Below are positions 29,239 to 38,204 of a stretch of 64,000 nt of DNA, piece after piece. Position numbers and translations under genes: made by a program. Source of the stretch: Planctomycetota bacterium. GTDB taxonomy: Bacteria > Planctomycetota > UBA1135 > GCA-002748355. The notes below the pieces were generated by a model. The model was not told the origin of the DNA. It saw only the letters and a list, made by a program, of their open reading frames with translations, and did no database searches. Positions within the stretch are counted from its first letter, which is position 1; the number at the start of each line of letters is the position of its first letter. Location of the stretch: assembly GCA_020638795.1 (NCBI GenBank), contig JACKHW010000002.1, forward strand, positions 248,001-312,000, written 5' to 3'.

Positions 29239-31110
29239 ATGCCGCGAAGCCGTCTCTCTCTCCTGTGCCGTACCACCGTCGCCCGCTTCGAGCCGAAACA
29301 GGCTGCACCAGCCGGCGCCACGCTCGCGCTCGTCGCGCTCGTCGGGGCTTCGATCGGCCTCGCCGTCCGTGATGTTGGCGCGCAATGCTCCCCTCCGTCG
29401 GGGTACTACGCGTCGATCGATCCGAGTTCGCCCGCGCGGCTGCGCGCGACGTTGCACGCTCGCATCGAGAATCACAGTCGTGTCGCGTGGAATGGCACGT
29501 GGGCCGTCCTCGAGCGCGCCGACGAGGATCCGCTCAATAGCTCGCGCATCCTCGACATCTATCGCAATGCGAGCTACCCCAAGTTCGGCTCGGGCAACTC
29601 GTACTACAACCGCGAGCACTCTTGGCCCAAATCGCTCGGCTTTGCGGTTTCGACCAACTCGAACTACCCGGAGTCCGATTGTCACGCGCTGTTCTTGACC
29701 GATGCGACGTTCAACAGCGCGCGTGCCAACAAGGTCTTCCGCAACCTCGAACGCACGGCGCAGGAGTATCCGACACTCGGTGGTGGAAGCGGAACCTACC
29801 CGGGCAACTCGTGCTGGACCGACGGCTTCGGGGTCACGGGTGCGTGGGAGACCTGGAAGGGCCGTCGCGGCGAGATCGCGCGGGCGCTCTTCTACCTCGA
29901 TGTTCGGTACGACGGATCGCGGCACCAGAACGGATCGGCCGAGCCCGACCTGATCCTGACCGACGACATGGCCAAGATCGTCGCGTCGCAGAGTCAGACG
30001 AACTTGTCGGTCGCGCACATGGGACTGCTGTCCGTCCTGCTCGCATGGCATCAGGAGGATCCACCGGACGCTCGCGAGTGTCACCGCAACGACGCGGTCT
30101 ACGCCGCGCAGGGCAATCGCAATCCGTTCATCGACCATCCCGAGTGGGTCACGCTCCTGTATCGATCGGTCGGACAAGACCTCAGGCATCCGTGGATCAA
30201 CGAGTTCCACTACGACAACGCGGGCGGCGATGTCGGAGAGATGGTGGAGATCGCGGGGCCGTCGGGACTCGACCTGACGGGCTATCGGCTCGTCGCCTAC
30301 AACGGCTCGGGTGGGGGAACGTACGACTCGCAGTTCTTGGTCGGTACGATCCCTGTGTCGACAGGCTGCATCGGCGCACGAAGTTTCGACTTCGCCGGTC
30401 TGCAGAACGGCCCGAGCGACGGCATCGCGCTCGTCGATCCGACCAATCGTGTGCTCGAGTTCGTGAGTTACGAGGGCGTGGTCACTGCGATCGACGGCCC
30501 GGCCGTCGGGATGACCTCACGCGATGTCGGCGTTTCGGAATCGAGCGCGACGCCGATCGGGCATTCGATCCAGCTCGGTGGCAGTGGGATGCTCTCGCGC
30601 GACTTCACGTGGCGCGTTCCGACGACGGCGACGCCCAACGTGGTCAATGCGCAGCAGACGTTCGTCGGCGGCTGCGGCGAAGTCACACTCTACGGTTGTG
30701 GCCTCAACCCGTACCGCAGCATCGCGCTCGTCGATGGAAATCCGACACTCGGGAGCAGCATCACGATCGCGATCGACAACCCGTTCGCGACCCAGAGCGT
30801 CGGTTCACCGAGCGTGCTGGCGCTGTCGCCGTCCGCCCTCGCGAGCTTTCCCTGCGGGCTCGCGCTTCCGTCGTTCGGCATGCGCGCGCCGGGTGCGAGT
30901 GGCGAGTTCTTGCTCGATCCCTTGGGCCTGACCGTTCTCGGCGGACCGCGCTGGAACGGCGTTCCGGCGACGCTGACGCTTCCGGTACCGAACGACGTCA
31001 GCCTCAGCGGTGCCGCGCTGTACTTGCAAGCTGCGATCATCGACCCGCTCGCGGCGAAAGGCATCCTCATCGGTCTGACCGATGCGGCGCGCGTGCGACT
31101 CGCGCAATGA
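29239..31110 (+). CDS. Exported endonuclease I-like nuclease with lamin-tail-like and C-terminal beta modules
   Basis: A 623-residue exported protein. After a hydrophobic segment ending DVGAQ it has a DNA/RNA endonuclease of the EndA/NucM His-Me finger family: REHSWPKS (125-132, metal-coordinating His127) and DCHALFLTDATFNSARAN (147-164). Next is a beta domain (INEFHYDNAGGDVGEMVEIA, then LDLTGYRLVAYNGSG) like a lamin-tail fold, then a Cys-containing C-terminal module (GCGEVTLYGCG to the end) related to the last domains at 16570, 38205 and 61141. It probably degrades environmental nucleic acids outside the cell. The n-region before the signal helix is long, and there is no Shine-Dalgarno. It overlaps the next gene by ATGA. 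Confidence 0.85.
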   Translation: MPRSRLSLLCRTTVARFEPKQAAPAGATLALVALVGASIGLAVRDVGAQCSPPSGYYASIDPSSPARLRATLHARIENHSRVAWNGTWAVLERADEDPLNSSRILDIYRNASYPKFGSGNSYYNREHSWPKSLGFAVSTNSNYPESDCHALFLTDATFNSARANKVFRNLERTAQEYPTLGGGSGTYPGNSCWTDGFGVTGAWETWKGRRGEIARALFYLDVRYDGSRHQNGSAEPDLILTDDMAKIVASQSQTNLSVAHMGLLSVLLAWHQEDPPDARECHRNDAVYAAQGNRNPFIDHPEWVTLLYRSVGQDLRHPWINEFHYDNAGGDVGEMVEIAGPSGLDLTGYRLVAYNGSGGGTYDSQFLVGTIPVSTGCIGARSFDFAGLQNGPSDGIALVDPTNRVLEFVSYEGVVTAIDGPAVGMTSRDVGVSESSATPIGHSIQLGGSGMLSRDFTWRVPTTATPNVVNAQQTFVGGCGEVTLYGCGLNPYRSIALVDGNPTLGSSITIAIDNPFATQSVGSPSVLALSPSALASFPCGLALPSFGMRAPGASGEFLLDPLGLTVLGGPRWNGVPATLTLPVPNDVSLSGAALYLQAAIIDPLAAKGILIGLTDAARVRLAQ

Positions 31111-31490
31111 ACGCCAAGGGCGCGACACCGAAGCTGCGAGTGTGGCCAATCCTGCTCGTTGCGATCCTGAGTGTTCTTGCCGGAGTCACCATCGTCGTCG
31201 CTCAGGACCGCAATCTCGGCGATCGGCCAGAGGCGATGTTGATTACGGGTTCCGCTCTCGCGGTCATCACAACTTGCCTGGGCGTTCGACCTCCACTCCT
31301 GGTCGGGTGCGCCGCGATGTTCGGCTTCCCTGCACTCGCCGTCCTGGACATCGTGTGGAATGGCGGTGGGAGCCACAATCTGTTGCCGTTCGAGTTCTTC
31401 CTCTACGGGCTTTACGCGCTGGCCGGGATCCTCGTCGCAGTCATCGTCGAGTGGGTCCTGTGCATCCAAAGGCGCCGGAACTCACTCTGA
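31107..31490 (+). CDS. Small membrane protein of unknown function
   Basis: A 127-residue protein with about four hydrophobic segments: VWPILLVAILSVLAGVTIVV, then AMLITGSALAVITTCLG, then LLVGCAAMFGFPALAVLDIV, then FFLYGLYALAGILVAVIVEW. It ends in a basic tail (CIQRRRNSL). Its ATG overlaps the stop of the exported nuclease gene (ATGA), so it is cotranslated with it, and its last 9 bases overlap the convergent kinase-like gene. No family is recognised; a role in anchoring or exporting its neighbour is only a guess. Confidence 0.7.
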   Translation: MNAKGATPKLRVWPILLVAILSVLAGVTIVVAQDRNLGDRPEAMLITGSALAVITTCLGVRPPLLVGCAAMFGFPALAVLDIVWNGGGSHNLLPFEFFLYGLYALAGILVAVIVEWVLCIQRRRNSL

Positions 31491-32456
31491 CGGGAAGAAG
31501 TCGCTTCCTCCCGCGAGCGCCGCATCGAGGAGCGCGAGGTTGGCGCCGCGATACTTGTCGATCTCGCCGTGCGTGAGGTAGCCGAAGCGCAGTCGCCGGC
31601 ACGCGAGGTAGACGGCGGTGGCGCGCATCGACCATTCGCTGCGCACGCGATCGCTGCCATGCATTCCGTCGAGGAAACGCCGGAAGAGCGCGCGCTTCCA
31701 TTCCTTCGAACGGCGACTGTGGATCCAGAACCACGTGAAGTCGTGTTCGGGCGAGCCGATGCCGACGCGTTCGAAGTCGACGAGGAACGGACGACCATCG
31801 GGGTCGACGAGGATGTTGTCGCCCGTGAAGTCGCCGTGCACGCAGATCTGCGGGCGCGTTTCGCACCAGCGCATCGATTCGCGGAAGAAGTTGCGGATCG
31901 CGGACCAACGCTCTTCGCCGACGATGACGATCAGCGGTTCGTACATGAGGCGCACGACGCGGTCGCGCATCGAGGGAACGTCCCAGCGATTGAGCGGGAA
32001 GTTCCGTCTGCCCATCAAGCGATCCATCGGGATCGATCGCAGACGTCCGAGCAGGTCGAACACGTTGTCGGCCGAGAGCTGTTCGGACTGTGGTCCGGCA
32101 GAGGGACGAATGTGCTCGAGCAGGATCCAACCCGGCGGATCCTTCGGGTCCATGAGGATCGTGCTCGGTGCCGGCAGCTCGCGCCGCGCTGAATCCCACG
32201 AGTCGAGAAAGCTGTAGAACGCGACCTCGCGCCGAGCATAGTCCTCGATCCGGACCTCGGGCGGATAGAACTTCCCCTCCTCGGGCGGCACGAAGTACTT
32301 CAGCAAGTACTCCCGACCGTCGACGCCACGGCACGGCACGAGGACCGAGCTGTGATGTCCCGAGATCGCGCGCGGTGCGGGTTCGTCCCGAGCTTCGATG
32401 CCGAGCTCGTCGAGTACGCGGTGGGCGGCTTCGAGAGCCGTGGCAGTCGCATCCAT
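31482..32456 (-). CDS. Phosphotransferase of the aminoglycoside phosphotransferase/choline kinase fold
   Basis: A 324-residue protein-kinase-like small-molecule kinase. The catalytic loop reads CVHGDFTGDNILVDPDGRPF (HGDxxxxN, with Asp as base), followed by FLVDFERVGIGSPEHDF (metal-binding DFE in place of DFG). The N-lobe has the ATP-binding YLLKYFVPPEE with Lys and a later WILLEHIRP hinge. The ATG at 32456 gives a good N-terminus; an in-frame ATG at 32639 would extend into an Arg-rich stretch overlapping the cytochrome gene. Substrate is unknown: choline, aminoglycosides, sugars or other metabolites are possible for this fold. Confidence 0.85.
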   Translation of the reverse strand: MDATATALEAAHRVLDELGIEARDEPAPRAISGHHSSVLVPCRGVDGREYLLKYFVPPEEGKFYPPEVRIEDYARREVAFYSFLDSWDSARRELPAPSTILMDPKDPPGWILLEHIRPSAGPQSEQLSADNVFDLLGRLRSIPMDRLMGRRNFPLNRWDVPSMRDRVVRLMYEPLIVIVGEERWSAIRNFFRESMRWCETRPQICVHGDFTGDNILVDPDGRPFLVDFERVGIGSPEHDFTWFWIHSRRSKEWKRALFRRFLDGMHGSDRVRSEWSMRATAVYLACRRLRFGYLTHGEIDKYRGANLALLDAALAGGSDFFPSE

Positions 32457-32517
32457 GGGTTTCCTATCGGTCAGACGCGACTCGCGGCCAAGGCGCGCGC
32501 GGAAAACCTCGGGACGC

Positions 32518-33558
32518 TCAACCGTCCTTCTTTGCGGACAAGTCCTTCGTGAGCTCGAGTGCGAGCCCCTTGTCGTCCCATTTGCCCTTGGGCGCTGCCT
32601 GCCAGAAGTGTTGGAGACGCACCCGCGCCGCGACGGCACCTTCTTGGGCCGGCAGGTCGACGTCGATCGACGTGCCGACCTTGATCGGTTCTTCTTCCGA
32701 GATGACGCCGTCCTTGCCGGTCAGCTCTTTGCCATCCTTGTCGACGAGGGCGAAGCGCACGTCGTAGCGCCGCAACTCGAGTCCGGGCAGCCGGTGGCCA
32801 GCGAGGTTTTGAAGGCTCAACTTCACGCCGTCCGCACTCTTCGCGACCTTCAACTCGAAGGCCTTCGCGGTCATCTCTTCGTGGCTCGCACCCACGAACG
32901 CGTGGGACTTGACCTTGCGCTTCTCACCGAGCGGCTCGCCGGTCTTGTCGTCGAACGTCGCATGACCGTCGAACTCCGGCATGTGGCACGAGCGACAGTT
33001 CTTGCCCTGAGCCGGGAAGTCCGACTTCTCGAAGTCCTTACCGAGGGAGATCACGGGCTTGGGCGCCACGCGGTGACAGCTCTGGCAGAGATCGACCGAG
33101 CCGGACTCGAAGAGCTTCGACTTGACGTTTTCGTGCGCTTCGCACTGCGTGCCGTGCGGGCCGTGCACTTTGCCGTCCAGCACGTGACACGACGCACAAC
33201 CGACGCCTTCGTCGAGGCGTTCCTCGCGCGGCTTCGGTTGCTTCGGCGCGATGTCGAGGATCGAGCTCGGAATGTGGCACTTGTGACACGACTCCGGCTT
33301 GGACTTCTTCGCCATCCAGTCCTTGTACGGCTGGTTCGTCCATGCCGCCGCGTGTCGCGAAGTCTTCCATTGATCGTAGATGGTCTTGTGGCACTTCCCG
33401 CACGAGGCACTCGATTCGTCGAGACCCAAGTGGTGAGTCGCGATCTTCGGCTCGTCGGCGCCGACCGATGACGGGGTCGCGGGCGCGAGCAACCATGCCG
33501 CCGACAAGAGCGGTACGAGCGTGAAGAGAGTCAGGCTTGGAGCATGCATGCGAATCAT
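32518..33558 (-). CDS. Exported pentahaem c-type cytochrome (cytochrome c554-like)
   Basis: A 346-residue periplasmic protein with a signal peptide (LTLFTLVPLLSAAWLLA) and five CxxCH haem sites: CGKCH, CHKCH, CASCH, CQSCH and CRSCH, all within residues of about 50-200. Surrounding blocks (YDQWKTSRHAAAW, CASCHVLDGKVHGPHG) match multihaem cytochromes of the c554/NapC-linked type. The C-terminal half is a beta-rich domain containing LSLQNLAGHRLPGLELRRYD, the GHxxPG block often following such haem domains, perhaps supplying a distal ligand or binding site. It likely carries electrons in the periplasm. Assembly needs a cytochrome c maturation system, not seen here. Confidence 0.9.
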   Translation of the reverse strand: MIRMHAPSLTLFTLVPLLSAAWLLAPATPSSVGADEPKIATHHLGLDESSASCGKCHKTIYDQWKTSRHAAAWTNQPYKDWMAKKSKPESCHKCHIPSSILDIAPKQPKPREERLDEGVGCASCHVLDGKVHGPHGTQCEAHENVKSKLFESGSVDLCQSCHRVAPKPVISLGKDFEKSDFPAQGKNCRSCHMPEFDGHATFDDKTGEPLGEKRKVKSHAFVGASHEEMTAKAFELKVAKSADGVKLSLQNLAGHRLPGLELRRYDVRFALVDKDGKELTGKDGVISEEEPIKVGTSIDVDLPAQEGAVAARVRLQHFWQAAPKGKWDDKGLALELTKDLSAKKDG

Positions 33559-33589
33559 CGTAACAGTGTGTTCAGGGGACTGGCCCGAC

Positions 33590-34684
33590 TCATCGCGTCG
33601 TGCGGCCTGCGAGTCGCCATCGGAGCATGAGTTCGACCATCTCGCCGTAGCTGGCGATTCCGCTCCGCACGCCTTGCGATTTCAGTGCCGCGTCCCACAC
33701 GATTCGCTGCACCTTGCTGGTGACTTTCCAACGCTTCTGCTGCCAGTGATTCGCGATCGCGACGCGATCGGCAGCGACTTCGCTCCCGGCTTCGGCGCGT
33801 AACGCGCTGGATTGAGGCAGGAAGCGCATGGCTGCCAGCGCAGCCGAGTATCGAAACAACGGGTTCGGTGTGCGTGAACACGCGAGCCATGCGATGAAAT
33901 TCGCTTCGTCCTCGCCTGCGAACCCGGCGACGTGCGCGAGTTCGTGCACCGCGACGAATGGCATTTCGAGACGGTGCAGTCCAGGATCTGCATGGGCCTC
34001 GAACGTGAACGGGCTGAAGACGCCCGACACGCCGAAGCGCATCAGCAGACGAGGGGGGTAGCAGGCTTTGATGCCGCCGGGGGGCAGGATGCAATCAGGC
34101 GCCACGGTCCCCAGGATCGCGAGCAGAGCGGTGCGCGCCTCTTGCTGGATCGCGTGTCGCTCGGAAGCGGGCACGTCGGTTCCGTCGCCGTTCGAGGAAG
34201 AACGAGTCCACTCGATCCGCTCCTCGCGAGCCGTGCGCGCGACCTCGAGGCCCAGCTCGGAGAGCCGCGTCGCGCGCGCGTCTTGCGCCACCAGGGGTAG
34301 GGCGAGTCGATCGGCGAGCGGCGGTCGTGCGAGCGCGATTCCATGACCCGACAAGTAGAGCCATGCAGCTGCGAGGGAGACCCACGCGAAGGTCTTGCAC
34401 GCGCGCCACCGGCCGCGACGGGACCGGTCGGCTCGTCGGACGAGGCGCCAGACGAGTTCCGAGGCGGCGAACAGTCCCAGAAGCCCGAATGCGGCGACGA
34501 GGACTTCGGCGAGCGAGAACGGCACCAAAGACGCGATGCCGCCGAGGACTGCACGCTGGGCTGCGAGCACGGTGGGGGCATAGACGTGTTCGACGAAGTT
34601 CGACGGCACGAGCCGGAAGAACAGTGCTGCGAAGATCGACACCGTCAGGAGCCAAAACACCGCGAGAGCCCGACCCGACGTCAT
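33590..34684 (-). CDS. DUF3810-like membrane protein with HExxH metalloprotease motif
   Basis: A 364-residue protein. Three hydrophobic segments lie in the first 130 residues (ALAVFWLLTVSIFAALFFRL, LAEVLVAAFGLLGLFAASEL, FAWVSLAAAWLYLSGHG). A soluble C-terminal domain has VAVHELAHVAGFAGEDEANF: HELAH gives the two zinc-binding His and the catalytic Glu, and the following E-D-E-A-N-F provides a likely third ligand. This matches DUF3810 proteins, which are presumed membrane-bound metalloproteases. Starts are uncertain: the ATG at 34684 leaves a short basic n-region; an in-frame ATG at 34753 would add 23 residues. It is divergent from the DUF4388 gene at 34814. Confidence 0.78.
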   Translation of the reverse strand: MTSGRALAVFWLLTVSIFAALFFRLVPSNFVEHVYAPTVLAAQRAVLGGIASLVPFSLAEVLVAAFGLLGLFAASELVWRLVRRADRSRRGRWRACKTFAWVSLAAAWLYLSGHGIALARPPLADRLALPLVAQDARATRLSELGLEVARTAREERIEWTRSSSNGDGTDVPASERHAIQQEARTALLAILGTVAPDCILPPGGIKACYPPRLLMRFGVSGVFSPFTFEAHADPGLHRLEMPFVAVHELAHVAGFAGEDEANFIAWLACSRTPNPLFRYSAALAAMRFLPQSSALRAEAGSEVAADRVAIANHWQQKRWKVTSKVQRIVWDAALKSQGVRSGIASYGEMVELMLRWRLAGRTTR

Positions 34685-34813
34685 AAAGAACCGGGCCCCG
34701 GGTGGCCGATGAGTGTGGCACAGCTGTTTGGTCGCGCGTTCGGTCTCGTTCATGGCGCTTCGTTCGGAAGCGCGTGGCACCCGACTTCGTGAGCAGGATA
34801 TCCCAAGGGCCGC

Positions 34814-36112
34814 ATGGCAACGATTCGTCCGATCTCCGCCAACTCCACCGAAGCCAAGGTCGTCGACCTGAGCACGCGGATCTTGGAGACGGTCAAGTCC
34901 ATGATCGGGGGCGATCGTACCGAGTCCGAGGCGGACTTCGGGCACTTGCTGGACCGCGTCAAGGACCTTTTCGGGCGGCGCCACACGCTGACCGCGCCGG
35001 GGGGCGAGACCAAGGACATGTTGACCGAGGTGCTCTTCGGTCGCGTGATTCGTGGCTTCACCGAGTTCTACGAGAACGCTGATATCAGCGGTGATCCGCG
35101 GAAGGCTGCGGAGTTCTTGCTCGGGACGGTGCTCACGGGTTCGGCACTCGCCGAGTTCGCGCACGTCATCGACCGCGTGCTGATGGAGGAGGGCGCACCC
35201 AAGGACTACCACTTGGCCGGTCGCGCCGACTTCATTTCGATGGACGAGCTGCTGCAGCTCCTAGCGTCGGGAAAGCACACGGGGCAGCTGTCGTTGCAGA
35301 ACCCCGAGGCGCGCCTCGATATCTGGTTCAAGAACGGGTTGATCGCCTTCATCGATCCCCACTGCTTGCGACAGAGACTGATCCAGGGACGTGGCCTCAA
35401 CCGCTGGCGCGAGATCCCTCCCGACTTGTTGCTCGAAGCCAACGAGATCCGCGGCACGAACGGGACTCCGGTCTTGCTGACGCTGCACGAGCGGGGCTTC
35501 CTCAAGTCGGACGAACTGCGGGATCAGCTGCGCAATCTCGGGTTCGAACAGATCTACGCCTACCTGCAGGACGGCAAGCACTGTGCGTTCGGCTACACGG
35601 CGATGGAAACGCTGCCCGCGTTCGTCGAGGAACATCACTGCGGGATGCCGGTCACGCCGCTCTTGCTCGAGGGGCACAAGCGGATCGACGACTGGCGACG
35701 GATCCAGCGCGTCTTCCCCGATCTCGATGCGCCGATCGAGCCCACGCCGGACATGTACATGAAGATCGGGCAGCTCTCGCTCGATGTCGTCGAGATCAAG
35801 GCGCTCACGCTCGTCGATGGGATCAACAGCTTCCGCGACGTCGCATCGCAGACCGGCCTCAACAACTTCGACCTCGGCATGATGCTCTGCGGCTTCGCCC
35901 GCGATGGCGTGATCGTGCCGCCGGGTGGCACGGACGCTCTCTTCGATGACGAAGAGCTGAGTCTCGAGGAGTCGATGGACGCGGCGGCGCTCGCGCTCGA
36001 TGCCAACGAAGCGCTGGACGCGATTCCGGACAGCCTGGACCACGTGTTCGGCAGCGACGACGACGGGTTCGGTCTCGGATTCACGAAGGCCGCGCGCAAA
36101 GACGACGCCTGA
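34814..36112 (+). CDS. DUF4388 domain-containing protein, second copy
   Basis: A 432-residue soluble protein. A helical N-terminal domain (about 20-130) precedes the DUF4388 region, which begins LAGRADFISMDELLQLLASG and continues HTGQLSLQNPEARLDIWFKN and GLIAFIDPH. After the usual second half (PVLLTLHERGFLKSDELRDQ) comes another helical part and an acidic C-terminus (FDDEELSLEESMDAA) ending with a basic tail. AAGGG stands 6 bases before the ATG. It is a distant paralogue of the protein at 15343. In this group the domain may read signals through protein contact, but no ligand is known here. Confidence 0.8.
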   Translation: MATIRPISANSTEAKVVDLSTRILETVKSMIGGDRTESEADFGHLLDRVKDLFGRRHTLTAPGGETKDMLTEVLFGRVIRGFTEFYENADISGDPRKAAEFLLGTVLTGSALAEFAHVIDRVLMEEGAPKDYHLAGRADFISMDELLQLLASGKHTGQLSLQNPEARLDIWFKNGLIAFIDPHCLRQRLIQGRGLNRWREIPPDLLLEANEIRGTNGTPVLLTLHERGFLKSDELRDQLRNLGFEQIYAYLQDGKHCAFGYTAMETLPAFVEEHHCGMPVTPLLLEGHKRIDDWRRIQRVFPDLDAPIEPTPDMYMKIGQLSLDVVEIKALTLVDGINSFRDVASQTGLNNFDLGMMLCGFARDGVIVPPGGTDALFDDEELSLEESMDAAALALDANEALDAIPDSLDHVFGSDDDGFGLGFTKAARKDDA

Positions 36113-36309
36113 CGCGCGCGGCCCGGCTCCCGAGCGATGAGGGCCGGGAATCGTTCCTGCCCGAAGTCCGGAGTATCTTCGGACTGCTGTCGTAACCGGG
36201 CGAGGCTTGCGCCAGGACACGGTCGCGGTGGAGGTCCGTGCTGGCGCAGTCCCCCTCCGATCCGGTACCGTCGTGGCCGCAATCCGCCTGCTGCCCACTG
36301 GAGACTTCG

Positions 36310-38028
36310 ATGCGCCTTCCCCTCACGCTCCCGTCCCTTTCTCTCATGACGCTGCTCTGTGTCGCCACGGCTGCGGCGCAGAACCCCGAACAAGCCACCA
36401 CGAACAATCCCGGCTGGCTCGGAGTCATCGTCGAGGGTCGTCGCAGCGAGGCGCCGAAGATCGTCGAGGTCGATGCCGGTTCGCCTGCCGCGCGTGCAGG
36501 TCTCGCGGTCGGAGACGTAGTTCGTGCGGTGGATGGCGCCGAGGCCGGGGATGTCGATGCATTCCTCAGCAAGATCGCGCAGAAGCAGGCGGGCGCGCGG
36601 GTCGTGTTGACGATCGAGCGCGGTTCCGCCAAGCGCGAGCTGCCCGTTGTGCTCGGCGAACGGCCGGACGTCGCCGCAGCCCGCAAGACTGCGGAGAATG
36701 CTGCTGCCAAGCATGCTGCCGAGGTGAAGGCCGCTGCAGAGAAGGCCGCCGCCGCGCAGGCGTCTGCCGCAAGAGCTGCTGCAGAGAAGGCAGCGGCCGA
36801 GAAGGCCGCCGCGGAGAAGATCGCTGCTGCGAGGGCTGCTGCCGAGAAGGTTGCCGCCGAGAAGGCTGCCGCAGAGAAGGCGCGAGCTGCCGAGGCAGCG
36901 GCACGCGAAAAGGCGCGAGCTGCCGCGGCGAAGGCCGCTGCAGCCGCAGAAGCTGCGCGCGACGCCGCGACGACCGCTGCCGCCAAGGAGCAGGCCGAAC
37001 AGGCCACACTGCAGTCTGGACAGCCATTCCTCGGCGTCACGCTCGAACAGGGTTCGGGCGATGGCGTTGCCATTGCGCAGGTCACCCCGAACAGCGCAGC
37101 CCAGGGCGCGCGACTGCAACCGCGCGATGTCGTCCTCGAGATCGACGGCGCCAAGGTGCGCACGACCGAAGACGTTGCCTCGCGCATTCGTTCGAAGAAG
37201 CCCGGCGATGCGGTCGAGCTTCTGATCCTGCGTGATGGCAAGAAGATTCGGGTCGACGCGACCCTCGGGGCTCGTCAAGGAGCGACCGCGGCGCGCGTGC
37301 CAACTGGAGTGGACGCCAGCGGCGAGCAAGCGCGTCGCGAACTCGAACGTGCTCGCGAGGCACTCGCTCGTGCGCGCGCGAGTGCCGCCGAAGCGGCCGC
37401 TGCGAAGGAAGGCACCAAGAAAGAGGAACCCACCGAGCAAGAACGGAAAGGCGAGGTCGAGCGTCCGGCGCCCAAGGCGAGCGGGATCGCGTGGGGTCAC
37501 GATCTCGAGGCTTCTGCCCAGCGAGCCAAGAAGAACGGCAGGCCCGTACTCGTCGTGTTCACCGCCGCATGGTCGGGTCCGTGCCGGATGTTGCTCGCGG
37601 GTTTCGAGCGCCCCGACGTGTCGCGACGCGTTGCCGCGTTCGAGGCGGTGCGCATCGACGTCGACGAGAACGAAGCCGTCGCGGACGCGTACGACGTCGA
37701 TTCGATCCCGTATGTCCTCGCAATCGGCCCGGATGGCAAGAAGTCGTCGTTCACCGGCTATCTCGGTGCCAAAGAACTCGCCGCATGGCTCGATGGCGTG
37801 CATCCTCACGCCAGCGGAGCCAAGGCGGCCGCGCCGGAAACCACGGAAATCCGAGCGCCGGCTGCGACGCTGCAGCGACCCAGCGGTGCCGACGAGCCTT
37901 CGGAGACGTCGAGCCGCGAAATCGCCGATCTGCAAAAGCAGTTGCGCGAACTCGTCGAAGCGCAGAGCCGTATGCGCGAGCAGCTCGACCGCTTGCTCGA
38001 ACTGGCGCGCCGCGAGGGCAAGCGCTGA
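36310..38028 (+). CDS. Exported PDZ - Ala/Glu/Lys rod - PDZ - thioredoxin-like protein
   Basis: A 572-residue protein with a signal peptide (LPSLSLMTLLCVATAAAQ). PDZ domain 1 spans about 35-118 (LGVIVEGRRSE, SPAARAGLAVGDVVRAVDG). Residues 119-232 are an AEKAAAEK-type repetitive helix, likely a single rod as in TolA. PDZ domain 2 spans about 236-320 (FLGVTLEQGSGDG, PRDVVLEIDGAKV). A charged helix follows, then a thioredoxin fold (about 393-497) with WSGPC in place of WCGPC and the cis-Pro SIPYV, then a short coiled coil. Because the first catalytic Cys is Ser, it cannot form the normal disulphide and may be an isomerase-like or binding module. GGAG stands 8 bases before the ATG. Confidence 0.88.
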   Translation: MRLPLTLPSLSLMTLLCVATAAAQNPEQATTNNPGWLGVIVEGRRSEAPKIVEVDAGSPAARAGLAVGDVVRAVDGAEAGDVDAFLSKIAQKQAGARVVLTIERGSAKRELPVVLGERPDVAAARKTAENAAAKHAAEVKAAAEKAAAAQASAARAAAEKAAAEKAAAEKIAAARAAAEKVAAEKAAAEKARAAEAAAREKARAAAAKAAAAAEAARDAATTAAAKEQAEQATLQSGQPFLGVTLEQGSGDGVAIAQVTPNSAAQGARLQPRDVVLEIDGAKVRTTEDVASRIRSKKPGDAVELLILRDGKKIRVDATLGARQGATAARVPTGVDASGEQARRELERAREALARARASAAEAAAAKEGTKKEEPTEQERKGEVERPAPKASGIAWGHDLEASAQRAKKNGRPVLVVFTAAWSGPCRMLLAGFERPDVSRRVAAFEAVRIDVDENEAVADAYDVDSIPYVLAIGPDGKKSSFTGYLGAKELAAWLDGVHPHASGAKAAAPETTEIRAPAATLQRPSGADEPSETSSREIADLQKQLRELVEAQSRMREQLDRLLELARREGKR

Positions 38029-38204
38029 GGGCAGTCGCTTCGGAATCATCGTAGCGGCGTGTAGACTCCTGCAGTCTCGATAGCGAAGATCGACGCCGAT
38101 CCGAGAGTCCGGTCTCGTCCGTGGGAAGATTTTGTTCTACCTACGAGGTGTTGCGGGGCTCTCGCAACGTCTCCAGCCTGCATCCGTGCCTCCAAGGAGC
38201 AAAC

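Noticed and set aside
36640..36990. Tandem DNA repeat array
   Set aside because: The repeated codons (Ala-Glu-Lys) encode a helical rod of the PDZ protein; codon choice varies, so it is a protein-level repeat.
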